Origin: Candidatus Kaiserbacteria bacterium
GTDB lineage: Bacteria > Patescibacteriota > Minisyncoccia > Phycocordibacterales > UBA12088
Reading direction: 5' to 3'
Length of the DNA stretch: 9,496 nucleotides
Assembly: GCA_003561715.1 (NCBI GenBank)
Contig: PWVU01000160.1
Span: forward strand, 1-9,496
Shown here: positions 1 to 5,231 of the stretch, piece by piece
How the letters are laid out: each line of letters begins with the position of its first letter
How positions within the stretch are numbered: the first letter of the stretch is position 1
The notes under the pieces: model-generated
Database searches by the model: none
The model's input: the letters and a program-made list of their open reading frames with translations, nothing else
What the model was told of the DNA's origin: nothing
Made by a program: the position numbers and the translations under genes

Positions 1-2
1 CA

Positions 3-116
3 CATTCCGCTCGGACAATTGAAGAATCCTCATACTCTTCACTTGCCGCTACCCCGGGTTTTCTGTTTGCGGATATTCTTGCGCTCCTAAAAGAAGAATT
101 TTGGTTTAGCCGTTGA
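3..116 (+). CDS. C-terminal tail of an unidentified protein (5' truncated)
   Basis: Frame 3 is open from the window edge to a TGA at 114-116 and gives 37 residues ending in 'FADILALLKEEFWFSR'. Of the three + frames it reads most like coding sequence: frame 2 stops almost at once, and frame 1 gives a basic, less protein-like string that stops at 88-90. The tail has a short aliphatic stretch followed by a charged aromatic end. I do not recognise the family. It is probably the last gene of a + strand unit entering from the left. The open stretch is short enough to arise by chance, so the call is tentative. Confidence 0.35.
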   Translation, partial: HSARTIEESSYSSLAATPGFLFADILALLKEEFWFSR

Positions 117-191
117 ATGTGTGCTTGTTATCAAAACACACAGCTCGTTCGCCGGGTGTGCATAACTGCTATGCGCAGAATTGCATTTTTG

Positions 192-214
192 TGTAAACTT
201 ACGATATGTTTACA
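192..214. promoter_or_regulatory. Inverted repeat upstream of the 297-1019 gene, possible operator
   Basis: TGTAAAC (192-198) and GTTTACA (208-214) form a perfect 7-bp inverted repeat separated by 9 bp. It lies in the A+T-rich 180-bp gap between the gene tail at 116 and the likely start at 297. The spacing suits either a dimeric regulator site or a small hairpin. Nothing else in 117-296 looks coding: the open frame that could extend the next gene upstream is unusually Cys-rich and unlike the mature protein. No strong -35/-10 pair could be fixed here. Confidence 0.25.
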
Positions 215-296
215 TCTGTGTTTTCGGTCGCTGTGTGTGGGAATAAAAAATAGAGTATCGAAATTTTCAATTACAAGTCATGTTAATTGTTTTTGT

Positions 297-1019
297 ATGA
301 ACGTAACCTACTTTGCGGCACGAATAGCATTAAGGGATGCGCTGGTGTTCGTACTTGTTGCGCTCCTCGGTTTTTTGGGGCTTTTCATTGCGTTTGAACC
401 AACTATTGCAAAAGGGCAATCGCAACAATCGACTTTCAATATAACGATGGGTGTAGAGGATGAGATCGCATTTGTTGCCGCGCCGCAAGATGTGTCTCTT
501 ACTCCGCCTCCATCGGGTATCACCGGCGGCACTGCAAATGGGTCTACTAATGTTGCAGTACGCACCAATGCAACCCTTGGCTATAACATGACTATTCAGG
601 CAAGTTCTTCAAGTATGGTAAATGTAGCGACCAGTACGCAAACCATTCCTCCTTACTCACCCGCTTCGGTCGGTGTACCCGACTACAATTTCTCTACCAA
701 TAGTGCCGGCGAATCATCACAGTTTGCATTTTCGGTAACCTCCGCAGATGATCCCGCAGATATTGAACAGGTGTTCCGTCACAACAATGCCGCGAACGCA
801 TGCAATAGTACCGATGAGAACAGTACGCTGGGGCAGTGTTGGCTCGACTTGCCAACGACAGCGCTACCAATTGTAAACCGCGGAGCACTTGCGGGTCCTA
901 CGACCAGCGCTACAACCACTCTCAGTTTTCGTGTGCATGTCCCGGCAAACCCCAGTCCCGCTGTTGTACAGGGTACCTATCGCGCAACGTCTACCGTAAC
1001 TGTTATCAATAATAGCTGA
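297..1019 (+). CDS. Secreted beta-rich surface protein, paralogue of the 2305-3090 product
   Basis: This is a 240-aa exported protein of unknown function. I chose the ATG at 297 because it places a signal peptide at once: a hydrophobic core at about residues 15-33, with likely cleavage in 'TIAKG/QSQQ' near residue 40. The frame stays open back to 117, but that extension is Cys-rich and looks non-coding. The mature part is rich in Ser, Thr, Ala and Asn. It shares an ordered set of motifs with the 2305-3090 product: GITGGxAxG, GYxxTIQAS, PDYxFS, FxFSV, a cysteine pair (C169, C181) with CW, an RG, and a C-terminal 'YRATxTxT' strand. The conserved cysteines suggest a disulfide outside the membrane. 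No sorting signal or C-terminal membrane segment is seen. The fold is inferred to be a beta-sandwich. It precedes a DUF916-like gene, which recalls WxL surface modules, but no WxL motif is present. Confidence 0.75.
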   Translation: MNVTYFAARIALRDALVFVLVALLGFLGLFIAFEPTIAKGQSQQSTFNITMGVEDEIAFVAAPQDVSLTPPPSGITGGTANGSTNVAVRTNATLGYNMTIQASSSSMVNVATSTQTIPPYSPASVGVPDYNFSTNSAGESSQFAFSVTSADDPADIEQVFRHNNAANACNSTDENSTLGQCWLDLPTTALPIVNRGALAGPTTSATTTLSFRVHVPANPSPAVVQGTYRATSTVTVINNS

Positions 1020-1036
1020 TACATTGCGTAGCCTTA

Positions 1037-1057
1037 CCCCGCCCCTCTGGGGCGGGG
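1037..1057 (+). terminator. GC-rich hairpin after the first secreted-protein gene
   Basis: CCCCGCCCC (1037-1045) and GGGGCGGGG (1049-1057) form a perfect 9-bp stem with a TCT loop, starting 18 bp after the TGA stop at 1017-1019. The following bases (CTCCTTG) are only weakly T-rich. It is therefore a terminator or 3'-end stabilising hairpin without a proper U-tract. Confidence 0.5.
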
Positions 1058-1160
1058 CTCCTTGTAGGAAAGCTTGAAAACCTCGGTTTTCAAAATTGCG
1101 CATGAGCACTTGCGCTCCGATCATACCCCGTCCCCTTGGGGTGGGTTGGTTGATTCCAGT

Positions 1161-1199
1161 TAAAAAAATGAAAAGAGTTGCGCATAGCAACTCTTTTCA
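1161..1199 (-). terminator. Canonical intrinsic terminator facing the minus strand
   Basis: The arms at 1169-1181 (TGAAAAGAGTTGC) and 1187-1199 form a perfect 13-bp stem with a 5-nt loop (GCATA). Read on the minus strand, the stem is followed directly by seven T (the A-run 1162-1168). This is the best-formed intrinsic terminator in the window. It points against every gene here, so it implies a minus-strand transcript. On the + strand it lacks a U-tract. Confidence 0.6.
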
Positions 1200-1303
1200 C
1201 ATGACGTACACGTGAAAAGCATGAAGGGACATTCGCTCACCATACTCGCGTAACTCTAGGCGCACCCCGGGGGTGGATAGACTTGTGGTGTTTATGAAAC
1301 TAA
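1161..1303 (-). ncRNA. Candidate minus-strand small RNA
   Basis: A perfect TATAAT lies on the minus strand at 1315-1310. It would start transcription near 1303, and the only strong minus-strand terminator is at 1199-1161, so the implied RNA is about 140 nt. No minus-strand protein of convincing length lies between them. Two short overlapping frames end inside: one of about 31 codons ends in 'YAQLFSFF', and another ends in 'LHAFHVYVM'. Neither has family recognition or conserved context. The RNA would be divergent from the 1324-2298 gene. I know of no matching Rfam family, and existence rests only on promoter and terminator signals. Confidence 0.22.
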
Positions 1304-1308
1304 TTGGG

Positions 1309-1317
1309 TATTATAGT
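1309..1317. promoter_or_regulatory. Shared symmetrical -10 element, divergent promoter
   Basis: TATTATAGT at 1309-1317 contains TATTAT and TATAGT on the + strand, and a consensus TATAAT on the minus strand (1315-1310). TATAGT lies at -12 to -7 relative to the ATG at 1324, the spacing of leaderless promoters. No good -35 was found at 16-18 bp on either side. The minus-strand use would feed the candidate small RNA. Confidence 0.4.
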
Positions 1318-1323
1318 CGAATA

Positions 1324-2298
1324 ATGTTTAAGGCTTTTAAACGCACGTGCGTAAGCGTGGTAATTATTGCTCTTGTGCTGGGTGTGCCACCCATTTCAGT
1401 CAAAGGGCAAGAAATCGTCTTTGAAGACCTGGGGTCGGATGTGTTTTATGATTTCGTCGTTGGTCCGGGCAAAACCGAGCTTACGATGCGTCCCGGGGAA
1501 GAGCGGCTTGTGCACATACGCGTCTCAAACCGCATGGGTGACGATAGGATCTTTAGACTAGGTTTTGAGGATTTCACCGGCTCGGATGACCCACAGCGTG
1601 CGGTCCAATTACTCGGCTCCGAGCGCGGTCCGTATTCCTTGCGGGATTTTGTATTTCCGGCAGCAAATGAGCTTATTATCGAACACGGGAAGCGTGCAGT
1701 CATTCCCGTGCGTGTGGTCATACCCGAAGATGCAGAGCCGGGTGGGCGGTATGGCAGTGTGCTTATAAGTACCGATTCTCTGCCGGACACTGATGTATCT
1801 GAATCCGGGGCGCAAGGCGGGGCGGTGATTGTTTCGCGCATTGGCGTTCTCTTTTTTGTACGTATTGCCGGCGAGGTGCATGAGTCAGGCGCACTTCAAG
1901 CATTTGGTACAAACGAGAATCGCTCTTTGTATAACTCAGGTCCGATCCCGCTTGAGATCTTCTATGAAAATGACGGCTCGATTCACCTCAATCCCTATGG
2001 ACGCATTCAGATCACCAATATAGCCGGTCAAGTGATCGGCGAGAGCGAGATCGATCCGTGGTTTGTTATGCCGGGTACGATACGAGTCCGCGAAATAACC
2101 TGGGATCGTCCGTTCTTATTCGGTCGCTATACGGCACATCTTGAAATGAACCGCGGATATGGCGATCTTGTTGATGAGCGCTCCGTGAGCTTTTGGGTGA
2201 TTCCGCTTAAAATGGTACTGCTGATACTCGGCGGATTGTTTGTACTCATTTTCATTATTCGTTTCCTTGCAACGCGAATTGAGATTAAGGTGAAATAG
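1324..2298 (+). CDS. DUF916 / WxL-interacting-like membrane-anchored surface protein
   Basis: The product is 324 aa with a signal peptide (MFKAFKR, then a hydrophobic stretch at about residues 9-23, likely cut in 'SVKG/QE'). The ectodomain is a beta-sandwich, followed by one C-terminal membrane segment (about 290-313) and a short basic cytoplasmic tail. Typical family features are visible: 'GPGKTELTMRPGEERLVHIRVSN' near the N-terminus of the mature part, 'IPVRVVIPEDAEPGGRYGSVL' mid-protein, and a second beta domain around 'GSIHLNPYGRIQI ... ITWDRPFLFGRYT'. In Firmicutes, such proteins (PF06030/PF11797) are membrane-anchored and hold WxL proteins to peptidoglycan. I infer a similar scaffold role for the secreted neighbours. 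The ATG at 1324 is preferred to the GTG at 1273 and the ATG at 1294 because it gives a compact signal peptide and sits just behind a -10 element. No Shine-Dalgarno site is seen. The next gene starts 6 bp after its stop. Confidence 0.75.
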   Translation: MFKAFKRTCVSVVIIALVLGVPPISVKGQEIVFEDLGSDVFYDFVVGPGKTELTMRPGEERLVHIRVSNRMGDDRIFRLGFEDFTGSDDPQRAVQLLGSERGPYSLRDFVFPAANELIIEHGKRAVIPVRVVIPEDAEPGGRYGSVLISTDSLPDTDVSESGAQGGAVIVSRIGVLFFVRIAGEVHESGALQAFGTNENRSLYNSGPIPLEIFYENDGSIHLNPYGRIQITNIAGQVIGESEIDPWFVMPGTIRVREITWDRPFLFGRYTAHLEMNRGYGDLVDERSVSFWVIPLKMVLLILGGLFVLIFIIRFLATRIEIKVK

Positions 2299-2304
2299 CT
2301 CGGT

Positions 2305-3090
2305 ATGTATGCTCGGTATGCACTTATTGTTTCGGGAGGTTTGACAAGTATTGTACTCATTGTACTCGTTTTTAGTATCGATAGTGGCAGTGGTTTTGCG
2401 CAATCAATGCAAAGTGCGAGCTATCAGATCGAGTTTGACAGCATTAATGTGGGCGGCGGTCGTGGCGAGTCAGACAGCTATATCATCGAAGACACAACGG
2501 GCGAGATCGCCAGTGGTCCGTCCGACAGCGCAAGTTATCAGATCCGCGCCGGCTATCAGCAGATGAATGAAACCTACCTCGCACTTACCTCTGCTGATTC
2601 GGTAGCACTCCTTCCTTCATTGCCCGGTATTACCGGAGGTGTTGCGAGTGGGACGACGAGCGTGGTTGCCGTGACCGACAGCCGCGCCGGCTATCAGCTC
2701 ACTATACAAGCAAGCACTTCGCCCGCGCTTGTGCATCTGACCGAATCGACGGCATTTCCCGATTATGAACCGGCGGGCGCATTTCCAGATTATTCTTTTT
2801 CTATCGTTGCCGGGACGTCATCGTTTGGCTTCTCAGTGGTAGGGGATGATGTAGTCGACCGGTTTCTGGATAATGGAAGTAATGCGTGCGGCACCGGCTC
2901 GGGCAATGATCCCAATGCGTGTTGGGAGGGTCTGAGTATTACACCGAGTGCCATTGCCTCGCGAGGCGACTCAAATCATCCCGATGGTACCGAAACGCAA
3001 CTTATATTCCGTGCGGGAGTTGGTGCGAATGCGCTACCAACACCCGGCTCCTATCGGGCGACCACTACGATCACCTTGATCGCGCTGTAA
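2305..3090 (+). CDS. Secreted two-domain surface protein
   Basis: The product is 261 aa and starts 6 bp after the previous stop, so it is probably translationally coupled; a weak AAGGTG lies 12 bp upstream. The signal peptide spans about residues 1-32, cut in 'GFA/QSM'. Residues ~35-90 form a module common in Parcubacteria exported proteins: SASYQIEFDSINVGGG, then DTTGEIASG, then SASYQIRAGYQ, which is itself a short repeated strand pair. Residues ~95-261 are paralogous to the 297-1019 product, sharing GITGGVASG, GYQLTIQAS, FPDYSFS, FGFSVVGDD, cysteines C195 and C206 with CW, and SYRATTTIT at the end. It has no membrane anchor of its own. Retention by the upstream DUF916-like protein is plausible but inferred. 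Its molecular role is unknown. Confidence 0.72.
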   Translation: MYARYALIVSGGLTSIVLIVLVFSIDSGSGFAQSMQSASYQIEFDSINVGGGRGESDSYIIEDTTGEIASGPSDSASYQIRAGYQQMNETYLALTSADSVALLPSLPGITGGVASGTTSVVAVTDSRAGYQLTIQASTSPALVHLTESTAFPDYEPAGAFPDYSFSIVAGTSSFGFSVVGDDVVDRFLDNGSNACGTGSGNDPNACWEGLSITPSAIASRGDSNHPDGTETQLIFRAGVGANALPTPGSYRATTTITLIAL

Positions 3091-3092
3091 AC

Positions 3093-3107
3093 ACCGGAAT
3101 ATCCGGT
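3093..3107 (+). terminator. Short hairpin after the secreted-protein operon
   Basis: ACCGGA (3093-3098), an ATA loop and TCCGGT (3102-3107) form a 6-bp stem beginning 3 bp after the TAA at 3088-3090. It is followed by TTTCATT. It is a weak intrinsic terminator candidate that would separate the surface-protein operon from gap. Confidence 0.45.
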
Positions 3108-3126
3108 TTCATTCACGCAGTATCGC

Positions 3127-3135
3127 TGGTACAAT
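3127..3135 (+). promoter_or_regulatory. Extended -10 promoter for gap
   Basis: TGG followed by TACAAT (3130-3135) makes an extended -10 element. The -35 region is poor (TTTCAT at 3107-3112, spacer 17). Transcription would start near 3142 and leave a leader of about 30 nt before the ATG at 3173. The leader has no Shine-Dalgarno site. Confidence 0.45.
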
Positions 3136-3172
3136 ACCAAGTAACACGCATTATTCATTAGTTCTTTTGTGT

Positions 3173-4210
3173 ATGGCTATTCGAGTTGCAATAAATGGGT
3201 TCGGTCGCATTGGCAGATCGTTCTATCGTGCGGCGTATGCACGACCGGAGATCGAAGTGGTTGCGATCAATGATCTGGGAGACGTCGATAATCTCGCCTA
3301 TCTCCTGAAATACGACACTGCATACCGACAAGCACCTTTTTCGGTTGAGGTGGCGCATGATGGTGACAAGCAATTTCTCAACATCGACGGGTACTGGGTG
3401 CGGGTATTCGCCGAGCGTGAGCCGGGCAATCTGCCATGGAGTGAACATGATATCGATGTGGTCGTTGAATCGACCGGCTTCTTTACCGGTTATGCCAAGT
3501 CGAAGCCGCACCTAGATGCCGGTGCCAAGCGAGTGGTCATCACTGCTCCCGTTAAAGATGATCCCGCAGAAGCGGGTGTTGCCGGCGCGACCGTGCTCAT
3601 GGGCATCAATGAGCATGCACTCCAGGCGTGTCAGATATCAAGCAATGCCTCGTGTACAACAAATGCTTCAAGTCCCGTGGTGCAGATACTCCACGAGGCG
3701 ATCGGTATCAAGAAAGCCATGCTCAATACCGTACACGCGTACACCGCAAGTCAGTCGATCGTCGACGGACCCAAAGAAAAAGATGTGCGCCAAGGACGGG
3801 CCGGGGCGATGAATATCGTCCCGACGGGAACAGGTGCCGCGATCGCGGTCACCCAAGTGGTCCCCGATCTGGCGAGCAAGTTCGACGGCATTGCGATGCG
3901 GGTGCCGGTCGTTGCCGGCTCTATTGCTGATGTGACATTTCTTGCGGAGCGAGCAACTTCGGTCGAGGAAGTGAATCAACTCTTGCGTGACGCCGCACAA
4001 ACGGAGCGCTGGAGTAAGACCTTTGCGGTGACCGATGAGCCGATCGTTTCAAGCGATATTATAGGGCGAGACAAGGCTTCAATAGCTGATCTGTCCATGA
4101 CGCGTGTTGTTGATGGGGATATGGTAAAAGTCCTCGCATGGTATGATAACGAGATGGGATATGTGAGTTCGTTGGTGGAGCATGTCATAAAAAGCGGAAG
4201 CTTTTTATGA
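3173..4210 (+). CDS. gap: Glyceraldehyde-3-phosphate dehydrogenase, type I
   Basis: The 345-aa enzyme oxidises and phosphorylates glyceraldehyde-3-phosphate to 1,3-bisphosphoglycerate in the cytoplasm. The start at 3173 gives the standard N-terminus MAIRVAINGFGRIGR with the Rossmann glycine motif (residues 8-15); a TTG two codons upstream is less likely. D34 in 'AINDLGD' favours NAD over NADP. The catalytic cysteine is C161 in SNASCTTN and its partner is H188 in 'NTVHAYTASQ', 27 residues apart as in the family. Further family motifs are VDGPKEKDVRQGR, a phosphate-binding 'PTGTGAA', 'RVPVVAGS' and the C-terminal WYDNEMGY. Residues 129-140 (DDPAEAGVAGAT) form a small insertion before MGINEH compared with E. 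coli GapA. It has its own promoter and is followed directly by a heptad array, the four-helix bundle gene, rpiB and rpe, which points to a pentose-phosphate/lower-glycolysis cluster. Confidence 0.97.
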   Translation: MAIRVAINGFGRIGRSFYRAAYARPEIEVVAINDLGDVDNLAYLLKYDTAYRQAPFSVEVAHDGDKQFLNIDGYWVRVFAEREPGNLPWSEHDIDVVVESTGFFTGYAKSKPHLDAGAKRVVITAPVKDDPAEAGVAGATVLMGINEHALQACQISSNASCTTNASSPVVQILHEAIGIKKAMLNTVHAYTASQSIVDGPKEKDVRQGRAGAMNIVPTGTGAAIAVTQVVPDLASKFDGIAMRVPVVAGSIADVTFLAERATSVEEVNQLLRDAAQTERWSKTFAVTDEPIVSSDIIGRDKASIADLSMTRVVDGDMVKVLAWYDNEMGYVSSLVEHVIKSGSFL

Positions 4211-4244
4211 AGCGTTTAGCGGAGAGCGTCTAGCGTTTAGGGTC
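4211..4244 (+). repeat. Heptad repeat array, + orientation, between gap and the four-helix bundle gene
   Basis: The units are AGCGTTT (4211-4217), AGCGGAG (4218-4224), AGCGTCT (4225-4231) and AGCGTTT (4232-4238), then AGGGTC. Each is exactly 7 bp with an AGCG core. The array starts at the base after the gap stop codon and ends at the base before the next ATG, so it fills the whole intergenic space. Confidence 0.8.
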
Positions 4245-4601
4245 ATGGCAACTACTTCTTTTAAAGATCTGGTGGTTTGGCAGAGAGGAATAGAGCTGAC
4301 AAAAGAAGTATATCGGTGTACAGCGATATTGCCTCGCGAGGAAATCTACGGTCTGTCCTCCCAAATGCGTCGGTCAGCAGCTTCTATTCCATCGAACATT
4401 GCCGAGGGTCACCGGCGTGGCAGTAAGAAAGACTTCATTCAATTCTTGAGAGTTGCCGACGGCTCAGCGGCTGAATTGGAAACACAGCTTTTGCTTGCAT
4501 GTGATATTTTTCATCTGGATATCAAAAAGGCGGGCAAGTTGCTTACTGAGGTACAGAAAATGCTTACTGTGATGATTAAAAAACTGAATGCTATACGTTA
4601 A
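4245..4601 (+). CDS. Four-helix bundle protein (23S rRNA-intervening-sequence protein family)
   Basis: The 118-aa product matches the full length of the S23/IVP family (TIGR02436-type). Visible family features in order are 'FKDLVVWQRGIELTKEVY' (helix 1), 'YGLSSQMRRSAASIPSNIAEG' around residues 35-55, 'KKDFIQFLRVADGSAAELET' (helix 3), and a final basic amphipathic helix. The family forms pentameric four-helix bundles with a positively charged surface. It is often encoded within 23S rRNA intervening sequences, and a relative is the Avd accessory protein of diversity-generating retroelements. Here it stands alone between gap and rpiB, with no rRNA or reverse transcriptase nearby. It is bracketed by a + heptad array (4211-4244) and an inverted array (4620-4650), so it lies in the loop of a potential RNA stem. 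Its exact function is not known. Confidence 0.9.
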   Translation: MATTSFKDLVVWQRGIELTKEVYRCTAILPREEIYGLSSQMRRSAASIPSNIAEGHRRGSKKDFIQFLRVADGSAAELETQLLLACDIFHLDIKKAGKLLTEVQKMLTVMIKKLNAIR

Positions 4602-4619
4602 CTTTCTCCTTGCTTTTTT

Positions 4620-4650
4620 ACTAAACGCTAACCGCTCGACGCTATTTACT
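4620..4650 (-). repeat. Heptad repeat array, - orientation, before rpiB
   Basis: Read on the minus strand the units are AGTAAAT, AGCGTCG, AGCGGTT and AGCGTTT, followed by AGT (4650 down to 4620). The order AGCGTCG-AGCGGTT-AGCGTTT-AGTA is identical to the + array at 5151-5175 but inverted. It abuts the rpiB ATG at 4651 and occupies the place where a ribosome binding site would be. The ivp-type gene ends in a near-unit (GCTATACGTTAA). Confidence 0.8.
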
Positions 4651-5166
4651 ATGACCATTCACTTCGCCACCGATCACGCCGGATTTGCACTCAAGGAAGC
4701 ACTTGTGTCTTTTGTACGTGACGAGCTGGGTTATGAGGTCGTTGATCATGGCGCACACGAATTTGATGCACAAGACGATTATCCCGAATTTATCGCGCGT
4801 GCCGCGCGCGCGGTGTCGGATGCGCCCGAGACCTCTCGCGGAATCATTTTGGGTGGCTCGGGACAAGGCGAGGCGATCGTTGCCAATCGCTTTCCGCAGG
4901 TGCGTGCGGTGGTGTGGTATGGGAAGGTTTCGGCACGAGAAGCGGATCAGGGTGGACAGCAGTCGGGTGATGGTATGGAGATCATTCACTGGGCGCGTGA
5001 ACATAACAATGCTACAATACTCTCGTTAGGTGCACGTTTTTTGAGCGTGGACGATGCGAAAGAGGCGGTGCGGTTGTTCTTGAGCACGCCTTTTTCGGGC
5101 GACGAGCGACATACGCGACGCATTGCCGCAATCGAGCAAATCATGCGTCTAGCGTCGAGCGGTTAG
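4651..5166 (+). CDS. rpiB: Ribose-5-phosphate isomerase B, Glu-type active site
   Basis: This 171-aa enzyme interconverts ribose-5-phosphate and ribulose-5-phosphate in the pentose phosphate pathway. The start at 4651 gives 'MTIHFATDHAGFALK', the classic N-terminus; an in-frame upstream extension to 4588 is unrelated to the family. Motifs are DHAG (8-11), DYPE (43-46), 'GGSGQGEAIVANR' (68-80), HNNA (118-121), GARF (127-130) and 'FSGDERHTRRI' (148-158). E. coli RpiB has a catalytic Cys in CGTG. Here the position is Gly, and E74 lies where mycobacterial-type RpiB uses a Glu base (GGSGNGE). The protein is about 20 residues longer than usual because of an insertion at 92-114 (Gly/Gln-rich, then 'MEIIHWAREHNNA'). 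The last codons and the stop (5164-5166) lie inside a heptad array, so the terminal residues RLASSG are written by repeat sequence. Confidence 0.93.
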   Translation: MTIHFATDHAGFALKEALVSFVRDELGYEVVDHGAHEFDAQDDYPEFIARAARAVSDAPETSRGIILGGSGQGEAIVANRFPQVRAVVWYGKVSAREADQGGQQSGDGMEIIHWAREHNNATILSLGARFLSVDDAKEAVRLFLSTPFSGDERHTRRIAAIEQIMRLASSG

Positions 5167-5178
5167 CGTTTAGTATTT
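5144..5178 (+). repeat. Heptad repeat array, + orientation, overlapping the rpiB stop
   Basis: The units are AGCGTCG (5151-5157), AGCGGTT (5158-5164), AGCGTTT (5165-5171) and AGTATTT (5172-5178), preceded by a degenerate TGCGTCT (5144-5150). The array encodes the final residues of RpiB and its TAG stop. A 17-bp T-rich spacer (5179-5195) separates it from the opposing array at 5196-5231. Confidence 0.8.
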
Positions 5179-5195
5179 TTATTCACACCCTTTTT

Positions 5196-5231
5196 CTAGA
5201 CGCTATACGCTAAAACCTATACGCTACTCCC
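5196..5231 (-). repeat. Heptad repeat array, - orientation, before rpe
   Basis: On the minus strand the units are AGCGTAT (5225-5219), AGGTTTT (5218-5212), AGCGTAT (5211-5205) and AGCGTCT (5204-5198), then AG, with GGGAGT at the gene-proximal end. With the + array at 5151-5178 it can form an imperfect stem of about two heptads around the spacer 'TTCACACCCTTTTT'. This could act as a processing or termination structure. It ends at the base before the rpe ATG, with no Shine-Dalgarno site. Confidence 0.75.

Larger units (their letters stand above)
1020..1272. other. Hairpin-dense intergenic region
   Basis: No convincing gene occurs here on either strand. The stretch holds successive inverted repeats. 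These are a GC-rich stem at 1037-1057, TTGAAAAC/GTTTTCAA at 1074-1093 with a CTCG tetraloop, GCGCA/TGCGC at about 1098-1115, a C-run/G-run stem around 1125-1146, a 13-bp stem at 1169-1199, and an alternative stem CTTTTCAC/GTGAAAAG at 1193-1219. The last two share bases and cannot form together. The region separates the first secreted-protein gene from the DUF916-like operon and probably holds a terminator plus transcribed leader or small-RNA structure. Confidence 0.55.

Noticed and set aside
117..296. N-terminal extension of the first secreted protein to 117
   Set aside because: The extra 60 residues are Cys-rich and would put a long non-signal segment before a good signal peptide. The ATG at 297 gives a normal exported protein.
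837..848. WxL motif in the first secreted protein (CWLDL)
   Set aside because: It is W-L-D-L, the paralogue has CWEGL at the same place, and no second C-terminal WxL block is present. The motif is more simply part of the Cys-pair region.
864..1190. Minus-strand 108-aa frame across the hairpin region
   Set aside because: It is composed largely of hairpin arms and the antisense of the 297-1019 gene, has no family features and crosses a strong stem.
3173..4210. Alternative genetic code with TGA as Gly (Gracilibacteria/SR1)
   Set aside because: TGA ends both gap and the 297-1019 gene at the expected family or paralogue C-terminus, and no internal in-frame TGA is needed in any gene.
4245..4601. 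Avd-type accessory protein of a diversity-generating retroelement
   Set aside because: The four-helix bundle family includes Avd, but no reverse transcriptase and no template/variable repeat pair is visible here. The heptads are too short and are not adenine-mutated copies.
4211..5231. CRISPR-like array
   Set aside because: Units are 7 bp, contiguous and degenerate, with no unique spacers of regular length and no cas genes.
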